In this document: in pieces, positions 17,393 to 24,763 of the stretch
Layout of the letters: the number at the start of each line of letters is the position of its first letter
How positions within the stretch are numbered: position 1 is the stretch's first letter
Assembly: GCA_021734045.1 (NCBI GenBank)
Contig: JAIPJR010000003.1
Span: 1 to 56,029, forward strand
Origin: Fidelibacterota bacterium
GTDB taxonomy: Bacteria; Fidelibacterota; UBA8477
Length of the DNA stretch: 56,029 nucleotides
Direction: 5' to 3'
The notes under the pieces: generated by a model
Database searches by the model: none
The model's input: the letters and a program-made list of their open reading frames with translations, nothing else
Told to the model about the DNA's origin: nothing
Program-made: the position numbers and the translations under genes

Positions 17393-18388
17393 TCAGGCAA
17401 TTTTTAACAACAGATCGAGTACACGGTTGGAGTACCCGGTTTCGTTATCATACCAACCAGAGATTTTCAGGAAATTCCCGTCCACCACATTGGTGAGTCC
17501 GCTGTCAAAAATAACGCTATGGCGATTGCCAACAATGTCAATGGATACCAACGGATCGGTGGTGTACTCCATGATGCCCTTCAGGTAGGTTTCTGAGGCT
17601 TTTTTCATGGCGGCATTCACCGCTTCAACCGTGACATCCTGTTTCAGTTGTAATGCCAGCTCGGTAATAGAACCATCCGGTACGGGCACCCGGTGGGCAA
17701 CACCATCCAGCTTGCCCTTCATTTGGGGAATGATTTTCCCAATGGCTTTGGCGGCTCCGGTTGAGGTGGGGATGACAGAGTACGCTGCCGCACGAGCTCG
17801 CCGGGGATCCGAATGCGGGTAATCCAGCAGACGCTGGTCCAGGGTGTAGGCATGAATGGTCAGCAGGAATCCATGCTCAATCCCAAAATTATCCTCGATA
17901 ACCTTCACCATGGGAGCGGCACAATTTGTGGTGCAACTGGCATTGGAAACCAGTTTGTGCTCCGGCCGAAGGACCTCGTCATTGACACCCAGCACAATCG
18001 AAGCGTCCAGCTCATCTTTGGCCGGGACGGTGAGAATGACTTTTTTCGCACCCGCTTGTAAATGCTTTTCAATCTGCTCCCGTTTCCGGAATGCGCCGGT
18101 GGATTCAATCACCACATCAACGCCCAGGTCTTTCCAGGGCAATGCGGCTGGATCCCGTTCCGAGAAAACTTGAATTTTTTTACCCCCAATTGAAATGAAA
18201 CCGTCTGCATAGCTCACCTCTCCCGGAAAAGCGCCATGCACCGAATCATATTTCAACACCGGTGTTATGGTGGCGGGATCAGCCAGTTCGTTGATGGCTA
18301 CAAATTCAATATCATCTTTGCGCAGAAGTGCTTCACGGAGGACTGTGCGCCCGATTCTTCCGAATCCGTTAATCGCGACTTTTGTCAT
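17393..18388 (-). CDS. gap: glyceraldehyde-3-phosphate dehydrogenase
   Basis: The 331 residues include the Rossmann motif INGFGRIGR and the active-site sequence SNASCTTNCAAPM, with the catalytic cysteine at 152. The acidic residue after AIN is glutamate 34 rather than the usual aspartate, which still favours NAD over NADP. A GAGGAGG ribosome-binding site precedes the ATG. An inverted repeat about 25-45 bp upstream of the start resembles a TrmB operator (see 18411). It leads the gap-pyk-GH57-glgP group, so triose oxidation and glucan breakdown are tied together in one transcriptional group. Confidence 0.96.
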   Translation of the reverse strand: MTKVAINGFGRIGRTVLREALLRKDDIEFVAINELADPATITPVLKYDSVHGAFPGEVSYADGFISIGGKKIQVFSERDPAALPWKDLGVDVVIESTGAFRKREQIEKHLQAGAKKVILTVPAKDELDASIVLGVNDEVLRPEHKLVSNASCTTNCAAPMVKVIEDNFGIEHGFLLTIHAYTLDQRLLDYPHSDPRRARAAAYSVIPTSTGAAKAIGKIIPQMKGKLDGVAHRVPVPDGSITELALQLKQDVTVEAVNAAMKKASETYLKGIMEYTTDPLVSIDIVGNRHSVIFDSGLTNVVDGNFLKISGWYDNETGYSNRVLDLLLKIA

Positions 18389-18410
18389 AAAAACCTCCTC
18401 TTAATCAAAT

Positions 18411-18432
18411 AGTCACTCGTTTATGAGTTACT
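18411..18432 (-). promoter_or_regulatory. inverted repeat upstream of gap, TrmB-operator-like
   Basis: AGTCACTC (18411-18418) and GAGTTACT (18425-18432) form an inverted repeat with one mismatch around six bases. Read on the coding (minus) strand it contains AACT-N7-GAGTG. This resembles the haloarchaeal TrmB consensus TACT-N7/8-GAGTA as I recall it. A related site lies before trmB itself at 19374. The function is inferred from position. Confidence 0.5.
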
Positions 18433-18518
18433 GAAAGATAGTGTGTACATTTTCACCAGTCAAGCAGATTGTAAAATGTCCTTACTATCTTAAGCATTTT
18501 CGTCCACAATGGCGAATA

Positions 18519-19358
18519 TCATGCCGAAGCAATTCCGGGAGGGAAGGTGGGTTTATGCTGCTCATCGAAGAGATCATCCAGGCTCTCAATGTCGCCTTCA
18601 AGCATATCAGCTACGATATCGCCCAGATAAACCTTAAAGCGCTGCGCTAACAGCGTCAGGTCCAGAATGATGTAATTCAATGCGATGGAAACGATTGCAT
18701 AATTTTTGGTCCAGGCCACTTTCAGACCGGGTTTGTCATCAGAGCCCCCCAGAAGCGCGGTCTCTTTATCCACCACCATGAGAATTTTTTTACTCCAAAT
18801 TCTGACCAGCTTGGTGGTTTTCAGGTTGTAGGAAAAAACCATTCCCACATCCTGGGGAATTTCCGTAAAAGAAAAGATTAAAATCTTTACCCCGCGTGCT
18901 TCCGCCTCCCGCAAATCCTCCACAAGATGATCGTATTCCGGCCGCCAGATGGAGAGATAAATGGTTTCCCGTGCCGCCTGAATCATGGATTTGGCACGCT
19001 GCAGCATATTGTCGTAGCCAACGATATTCCACAAATCCCCCACTTCCATGGTGGTATGGATAGATTTCAGAGAATTCTTCAATTCATCAATGTCACTGGT
19101 AAAGCGCTGCTCCAGCAATTCAAACAAATGATCGGGTGGTAGTGGAATGTAGCGCGTGGGATTGGTATCGGTTACACTTACCAGACCCATGGTTTCCAGC
19201 CGTTTCAGAATTTCGTAAATGGCGGAGCGTGGAACCCCTGACTTACCGCTGATTTCATACCCTGTAGCCGGATTGGCGCGTAACAATGTCAGGTACGCTT
19301 TGCTCTCGTTCGCGGTGAATCCCAGGCTCTTCAGTGTGGCAATAATTTTACTATCCAT
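18519..19358 (-). CDS. TrmB-family transcriptional regulator
   Basis: The N-terminal 80 residues form a winged helix typical of TrmB: LKSLGFTANESKAYLTLL, then GVPRSAIYEILKRLETMGLV. They are followed by a coiled linker and a C-terminal effector domain with a phospholipase D-like fold (ETIYLSIWRPEYDHLVEDLREAEARGVKI in part). TrmB proteins sense sugars and control sugar uptake and glycolysis, well known in archaea and present in some bacteria. Position directly upstream of gap, pyk, GH57 and glgP fits that role. I chose the ATG at 19358, preceded by GAGG, over an in-frame GTG at 19382. The operator-like repeat at 19374-19393 would then lie in its own leader, suggesting autoregulation. Confidence 0.87.
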   Translation of the reverse strand: MDSKIIATLKSLGFTANESKAYLTLLRANPATGYEISGKSGVPRSAIYEILKRLETMGLVSVTDTNPTRYIPLPPDHLFELLEQRFTSDIDELKNSLKSIHTTMEVGDLWNIVGYDNMLQRAKSMIQAARETIYLSIWRPEYDHLVEDLREAEARGVKILIFSFTEIPQDVGMVFSYNLKTTKLVRIWSKKILMVVDKETALLGGSDDKPGLKVAWTKNYAIVSIALNYIILDLTLLAQRFKVYLGDIVADMLEGDIESLDDLFDEQHKPTFPPGIASA

Positions 19359-19373
19359 TGGTGCCTCGCATAC

Positions 19374-19393
19374 GTTACTCACTAATTAGTCAC
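19374..19393 (-). promoter_or_regulatory. operator-like repeat upstream of trmB
   Basis: GTTACTC-ACTAATTAGT-CAC read on the minus strand contains GACT-N7-GAGTA. This is one base away from the TACT-N7/8-GAGTA pattern I recall for haloarchaeal TrmB, and it shares the hexamers GTTACT and AGTCAC with the site before gap. It includes the perfect 10-bp palindrome ACTAATTAGT (19381-19390). It is probably an autoregulatory site. Confidence 0.45.
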
Positions 19394-19531
19394 GCTTCAA
19401 TATAACGGACGAATCACGTCCCTTCAAGCCGATATTAGCCTGTTGCCTGCACGCTGCAAACGGGATATGTCTGCATGAGGATGGAAAATATTCATTGCAT
19501 CTATTTAGCGGGTTAGGTTAAATTGGAAACG

Positions 19532-20158
19532 ATGGACACGGAAATCGTTTTCAGCGATACGAGACGGCGGGTGCTGCAGTACTTTGAAACACAAATCCAC
19601 CGCACCGGTCTGGGCGCCTTCACGGTGGACCAAATGTCCCGGGAGCTGAAAATCTCCAAACGAACCATTTATCAGGAATTCCCCAACAAAGCAGCCATCG
19701 TAAGTGCCTTTGTGGACACAGTCAAAGGGCGGTTGGATGAGCATTTCCACGCTATTGATGCACTGGACCTGCGTCCCGCCCAACGGCTCATTCTGGCCTT
19801 CAAAGGTGTTTTAGATATCCTCACCCCTTTTTTGAACCAAACCATCTCTGATCTGAAACAACTCTATCCAGATATTTGGCATGGCCTTGTTCAATTCAGA
19901 ATGGAAAAGTTTAACCACCTGTTCAACCTACTCCATCAAGCCCAGGGTGATGGCGACCTGAACCCCAACCTGAATCTGGATCGTCTGGCCTACCTCTTGC
20001 CCCGGGTCATGGATGAACTGTTCCAACCGGAAATCGTCTTTCATCCCGATCATGCATCCCGCGACATGGTGAAAGAGGTGTTCTTAATTCTGTTCCAGGG
20101 TATTTTCGCCGGTAAAATACGTGATTCCTTCCTCCAACTTTTTAATGAAAATGAGTAG
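19532..20158 (+). CDS. TetR-family transcriptional regulator
   Basis: The N-terminal part shows a TetR DNA-binding domain: a helix FETQIHRTGLGAFTVDQMSRELKISKRTIYQEFPNKAAIVSAF (in part), with the conserved T-I-Y-x-x-F-x-N-K core. The remaining ~140 residues form a variable ligand domain. Start is the ATG at 19532; a TTG nine bases earlier is in frame. The stop lies three bases before the first RND exporter, so the regulator is the first gene of that operon and probably represses it until a hydrophobic ligand is bound, as is common for TetR-RND pairs. The ligand is unknown. Confidence 0.9.
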   Translation: MDTEIVFSDTRRRVLQYFETQIHRTGLGAFTVDQMSRELKISKRTIYQEFPNKAAIVSAFVDTVKGRLDEHFHAIDALDLRPAQRLILAFKGVLDILTPFLNQTISDLKQLYPDIWHGLVQFRMEKFNHLFNLLHQAQGDGDLNPNLNLDRLAYLLPRVMDELFQPEIVFHPDHASRDMVKEVFLILFQGIFAGKIRDSFLQLFNENE

Positions 20159-20161
20159 TAC

Positions 20162-22441
20162 ATGAAGCGATTGGTTGAATTCATCACCCGTCACCCCAAA
20201 TCGGTCATTGCCTTTACCCTACTTTTTATCGGCGTCATGGCGGCTCCGCTGGGACGCCTGACAATTGACCCGGATATGCTGTCACTCATCGACCAGAATG
20301 ATCCGGACCTGGTTCGTATGGACGAGATTGATGAGATTTTCGGCGGTCAGGACATCGCCATTATCTCCGTTGCAGCGGAGAATGCATTCCACCCCAGAAT
20401 TTTGCAGATCGTAGACAGCCTGACGCAGGCAATCGAGGGAATGGATTATGTGGATCGGGTTACCAGCATCACCAACGTGGAGATTATCCGCGGTGCCAAT
20501 GATTTCATGTCGGTTGATCCCTTCCTGGAAGTTATTCCCAGTTCGCAAGAGGAACAGGATAGCCTGGGTCACTTGGCGGCGCAGGAAAAACTCATCCAGG
20601 ACATTCTGATTTCAGACGACCAGACCCATACTGCTATTCTCGTTTTTCTTAGTGAAGGCGGCTATGATGAGGTCCTGTATCGTCAGTTCAAATCATTCAC
20701 GGATCGCTATCAATCGGAGGATGTTATCATAGAGCTGGGTGGCATGCCCATTATCCGCTACCATATCTCTGCGGATATTGAGCATGATGTGGTCACCTTC
20801 ATTCCTCTGGGTATGTCACTCATGGTTATTCTGTTATTCTTCAGTTTCCGTTCGTGGCGAGGTGTGCTGCTACCCATGGGTGTGGTGGCCATGTCCATCG
20901 CTGCCACATTGGGCTTGATGGCCTGGCTGGATATTTCACTGAAAATTGTTACCAACCTCGTTCCGGTAATGCTTATCGCCATTGCCAATGCCTATGGTAT
21001 TCACATTCTGGCACGCTACTACGAAGATGTACGCGAGCTGGGAGCAGGCGCTCCCATTCATGATATCATCTATCGGGGTATTAAACACATTTCAACGCCC
21101 ATCTTACTGGCGGGTGTTACTACCATAGCGGGCTTTTTATCCCTGCTCTCTCATGTCCTGCCCGCTTCACGGGAAGTGGGTATCCTGAGTGCATTCGGAA
21201 TTGCTTTATCATTCATTTTATCCATCACATTTATTCCGGCAGTGTTGACACTATTGCGTCGGCCAAGTGCTACGGAGAACATTCACAATGACGAAAGTCG
21301 GTATATTTCCCGGGTGCTCAGCCACCTAGGTGATGCGGTTTACCACCACCAGAAGCTTACCCTGACCATATTCATTGGACTCACCATCATCGCCGCCTTT
21401 GGGATTCCCCAGATTGTGGTGGACAGCAATCCTCTGAATTATTACGAGAAAGGTTCGGAAATCCACCGCATCAGCACCGTGATTAATGAAAATTATGGTG
21501 GTTCCTCCAGTATGTCAGTGGTTGTGGAAGGGGATATCCGTGAACCGGTGGTATTAAAACAGATTGAAGCGATTCAAAGTTACCTGGACACGCTGCCGGA
21601 CATCGGATATACCATGTCCATAGTGGACTTCATCAAAGAGATGAATGCTGCTATGCACAACAACGATCCCCGCTATTACCGCATTCCAGAATCCCGGGAC
21701 CTGGTCGCCCAGTACTTACTCCTCTACTCTTTTGAAAGCAGTGAAGGCACGCTGGATACCTATGTGGATTATGAGTATTACCAGGCCCAGGTGGTTATTC
21801 GCATATCCACCTTTGATGTGGATCGGATGGTGGTGATTGAGAACAAGCTGAATCAATTCCTGGACGAGAATATCCGGGTGGACAATCAGCCCAAGGCGGA
21901 AGGTTACGCTGTTCTTATCGCCCATCTGATTCCCATGATGGTAAATGGTCAAATCCGTAGCCTTTTTGTTTCGCTCTTTTTTGTAGCGGTCATCGTTGGT
22001 CTTTTTTTCCGCTCAGGAATGGCCGCATTATTCTCGGTTCTGCCCTTAACCACCGGCGTGGTGAGTGTATTTGGTCTCATGGGATATTTTGATGTCTATC
22101 TCAATGCCGGAACCTCCATGCTCAGCTCCATTGTCGTGGGCGTGGGTATTGACTACACGATTCACTTTTTGTACCGGTTTCGTCTGGAGATCCGCCAGGG
22201 CGCCAGTGATCTGGATGCCTTGCACACCACGTTGAAGACGACCGGCCAGGGAATTTTGTTTAACGCGCTTGCGGTAATGGTTGGCTTTTCCGTCAACATG
22301 CTATCTAATTTCTTGCCCATTTACTTTTTCGGGTGGCTCATCCTGGTTTCCATTTTGGTGTGTACCATTGGTGCCATGACACTGTTGCCCGGATTAATCA
22401 TGCAAATCAGGCCAAAGTTTGTCTATGGAGAGAGGCGTTAA
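20162..22441 (+). CDS. RND/MMPL-family exporter 1
   Basis: The 759 residues have the two-fold RND layout: one helix, a large periplasmic loop (about 33-215), five helices, then the same again, with a second loop at about 415-600. The protein belongs to the MMPL/Patched-like branch of predicted hydrophobic-compound exporters. In the second half the proton-relay motif GVGIDYTIHF is present with aspartate 664. In the first half the equivalent position is alanine 277 (ANAYGIH), where the paralogue at 24764 has aspartate. The EIFGG and NLVAQYLLLYS-type segments (here RDLVAQYLLLYS) are shared between the two pumps. It starts three bases after tetR. Confidence 0.9.
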   Translation: MKRLVEFITRHPKSVIAFTLLFIGVMAAPLGRLTIDPDMLSLIDQNDPDLVRMDEIDEIFGGQDIAIISVAAENAFHPRILQIVDSLTQAIEGMDYVDRVTSITNVEIIRGANDFMSVDPFLEVIPSSQEEQDSLGHLAAQEKLIQDILISDDQTHTAILVFLSEGGYDEVLYRQFKSFTDRYQSEDVIIELGGMPIIRYHISADIEHDVVTFIPLGMSLMVILLFFSFRSWRGVLLPMGVVAMSIAATLGLMAWLDISLKIVTNLVPVMLIAIANAYGIHILARYYEDVRELGAGAPIHDIIYRGIKHISTPILLAGVTTIAGFLSLLSHVLPASREVGILSAFGIALSFILSITFIPAVLTLLRRPSATENIHNDESRYISRVLSHLGDAVYHHQKLTLTIFIGLTIIAAFGIPQIVVDSNPLNYYEKGSEIHRISTVINENYGGSSSMSVVVEGDIREPVVLKQIEAIQSYLDTLPDIGYTMSIVDFIKEMNAAMHNNDPRYYRIPESRDLVAQYLLLYSFESSEGTLDTYVDYEYYQAQVVIRISTFDVDRMVVIENKLNQFLDENIRVDNQPKAEGYAVLIAHLIPMMVNGQIRSLFVSLFFVAVIVGLFFRSGMAALFSVLPLTTGVVSVFGLMGYFDVYLNAGTSMLSSIVVGVGIDYTIHFLYRFRLEIRQGASDLDALHTTLKTTGQGILFNALAVMVGFSVNMLSNFLPIYFFGWLILVSILVCTIGAMTLLPGLIMQIRPKFVYGERR

Positions 22442-22523
22442 ATTGAGACAGCCCATTCATTCAAACACAATTCACACCAGAGAAGTCTCTGGCAAATGGA
22501 AACACAAAACCCCGGGAGGTTTT

Positions 22524-23300
22524 ATGCGACACAGTCGGTATTGGATTCTGTTCCCCCTGGTCACCAGTATTGTGCTGGCTGAAACAGGCTTGGAAATCAT
22601 GGAGAAATTGGACGCTCAACCGGCGCCGGAGAATATGAACGCGGTGGTGACCATGACACTGGAAAACAAGCGGGGACAGCAACGTATCCGTACCATTCAG
22701 CGTTACCAGAAAGAATACACCGATGGTGAATTTGAAAACAAGTCCCTGATTTTCTTTCTGGAACCGGCGGACGAGCGGGGCACAGGTTTTTTACAATGGA
22801 ATTACCGCGAAGCGGGCAAGGATGATGATCAATGGCTTTACCTGCCCGCTCTGGGACGGGAGAAGCGCATTGCCGCTGCGGAGAAGAATTCCGAGTTCAT
22901 GGGGACCGATTTCACCTATGAGGATATGGGTGACCGGGACATTAGCAAATACACCTACAAGCTACTGGGCGAGGAGACCCTCGCCGGGGAAGCCTGCTGG
23001 AAAATCGAAGGACAGGCTAAGGACAAATCCCGGACCTATCAGCGGATGCTATCCTGGATCTCCAAGGAAAAAATACAGCCTCTCCGGGTTGATTTTTTCG
23101 ACAAGCGTGATGACCAGATCAAGGTGCTGGAAATGAGTGATTATGAACAGATTAACGGTTTTTGGATTGCCAAAACCATGCACATGCAAAACTTGAAAAA
23201 GAAGCATCAGACAACGCTGGCAATTCAGGAGATTGACCTGAAAAAAGTGCTGAATGATGACCTTTTCACCATTCGCATGCTAAAACGGGGGGTGCGATGA
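22524..23300 (+). CDS. outer-membrane lipoprotein-sorting (LolA-like) protein
   Basis: The 258-residue protein has a signal peptide (about residues 1-18) followed by GLEIMEKLDAQ and an antiparallel-sheet region. Its landmarks are DDQWLYLPALGREKRI, GTDFTYEDMGDRD and WISKEKIQPLRVDFFD, typical of the LolA-like family of outer membrane lipoprotein-sorting proteins found beside MMPL exporters. Such proteins form an open barrel that holds a lipid or acyl chain in the periplasm. It could pick up cargo from either RND pump. Start is the ATG at 22524 with GGGAGG four bases upstream; the frame is open further up, into the RND gene. It ends in an ATGA overlap with the barrel gene. Confidence 0.85.
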   Translation: MRHSRYWILFPLVTSIVLAETGLEIMEKLDAQPAPENMNAVVTMTLENKRGQQRIRTIQRYQKEYTDGEFENKSLIFFLEPADERGTGFLQWNYREAGKDDDQWLYLPALGREKRIAAAEKNSEFMGTDFTYEDMGDRDISKYTYKLLGEETLAGEACWKIEGQAKDKSRTYQRMLSWISKEKIQPLRVDFFDKRDDQIKVLEMSDYEQINGFWIAKTMHMQNLKKKHQTTLAIQEIDLKKVLNDDLFTIRMLKRGVR

Positions 23301-24637
23301 GTCGTTCTGTATCACGCCTGTTTGGGCTAATATTGTTGTTTGGCGTGACCATCCTTCACGCGGACATTCGACTGGGCGGGTACCTGCGTCCCTACACCGC
23401 CGTTAATTTGAATTCACCCAATAACTATATGATTATGGAAGAGAAGGCGCGTTTGAAGACCACGCTGAGTGGATTCGATGCCCGGGGCGTCTTTGTTCTT
23501 GATGCCCGGCATGATCATCTTACCGGCCGGTCGAATTGGGATTTTAATGAGGCGTATGTGGATCTGTTTTTCGATAAAGCTGATGTGCGTATCGGCAAGC
23601 AGCAGGTGGTTTGGGGGAAGGCTGACGGTATTCCCATTAATGACATTGTTTGCCCCTGGGACTTGCAGGACTTCATTCTGCAGGATTTTGATGACATCCG
23701 GATTGGCCTGAACATGATAAAAACCAATGTCTATCTGCCGATTGTCAACCTGGAAGCTTTGTGGATTCCACAATTCCAACCCATGCAATTGGCCCAAACC
23801 GGACCCTGGGTATTTCAACTACCTACCACGGCCACAATGCCGGTTTACATGGGTTTGGATACCACCACCATGCCCCCGCAGCCTATCGTGGGAATGCAAA
23901 CCTTTAAGATGGGTTACGCCTACGGTGAATATCCGGGTAATAATCTGGGTAATAGTGAATTTGGATTCCGGTTGTATGGATTTAATTGGGGTTTCGACTG
24001 GGCGCTGAACTATTTGAATGGCTGGGATGACACACCAGCACTTGAGCAACAGAAATTGGTTACCACCGACAGTCTTCTCAATCTGCAGACCTATTATCGC
24101 ACGCAAATGCTGGGGCTGAATTTTTCCCGTCCCGTCTTATCGGGCGTCCTCAGGGCTGAAGGCGGTTATTACTTGGGAAAGCGATTTAATCAAGTCTCCG
24201 AGCGCACACCATCGCTCACCAATCCAATGGTTCTGGAATTAGTCCCGATTGAGAAACCCTATCTCCAATACATGGTGGGTTGGGATCAGAACTGGAGAAC
24301 CTGGTTGAATCTCAGCGGTCAGTACATTGAACAGCGGATTCTGGATTACGAAGAAACGCTTCAAAATGAGGAAGTAAACCGCATGATTTCGCTGCTGTTG
24401 CGGGGTAGTTTTATGAATGAGACGCTTTCCTACCAGGTTCTGGCGTTGGCAAATCTGGCGTATGAGGATGCGCTGGTGCGCTCCATGGTGACCTATGATT
24501 TTGCCGATGGGCTTCGTCTGATTTTGGGGCTGGACGTCTTAAAATCAGGAAAAACCAGTACCAGCTTCCGCCAGTTTGATTTCGGCCGGTTTGACCAAAA
24601 CGATAATGTCTATCTGAAGGCGCAATATTCTTTTTAG
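23297..24637 (+). CDS. DUF1302-like outer-membrane beta-barrel protein
   Basis: The 446 residues begin with a signal peptide (to about residue 22, LHA-D) and then alternate in short amphipathic strands. The segment ADVRIGKQQVVWGKADGI, followed by NDIVCPWDLQDFILQD, is typical of the DUF1302 family of outer-membrane proteins found with RND exporters and DUF1329 proteins in proteobacteria. The C-terminus ends in phenylalanine (KAQYSF), as in other outer-membrane barrels. It could be the outer-membrane exit or receiving point of the export module. It is translationally coupled to the LolA-like gene by a four-base overlap. Confidence 0.8.
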   Translation: MSRSVSRLFGLILLFGVTILHADIRLGGYLRPYTAVNLNSPNNYMIMEEKARLKTTLSGFDARGVFVLDARHDHLTGRSNWDFNEAYVDLFFDKADVRIGKQQVVWGKADGIPINDIVCPWDLQDFILQDFDDIRIGLNMIKTNVYLPIVNLEALWIPQFQPMQLAQTGPWVFQLPTTATMPVYMGLDTTTMPPQPIVGMQTFKMGYAYGEYPGNNLGNSEFGFRLYGFNWGFDWALNYLNGWDDTPALEQQKLVTTDSLLNLQTYYRTQMLGLNFSRPVLSGVLRAEGGYYLGKRFNQVSERTPSLTNPMVLELVPIEKPYLQYMVGWDQNWRTWLNLSGQYIEQRILDYEETLQNEEVNRMISLLLRGSFMNETLSYQVLALANLAYEDALVRSMVTYDFADGLRLILGLDVLKSGKTSTSFRQFDFGRFDQNDNVYLKAQYSF

Positions 24638-24668
24638 CCGGTATTTCCGGCTGCTCACAGGCGCCTGT
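24636..24668 (+). promoter_or_regulatory. tandem hairpins between barrel gene and RND exporter 2
   Basis: AGCCGG-TATTT-CCGGCT (24636-24652) begins inside the stop codon of the barrel gene. It is followed by the perfect 12-bp palindrome ACAGGCGCCTGT (24657-24668). Neither is followed by a T-run, so full termination is unlikely. The pair may stabilise the upstream mRNA segment or reduce read-through into the second pump. Confidence 0.4.
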
Positions 24669-24763
24669 CCACACAGACCAGGCGTTTTCATACGGAGAGA
24701 ATGGATTTTTCAGGGGGTTGTCTGCAATAACCGGGGAATGAACCCAGCTTGGAGAGGTTTGAT

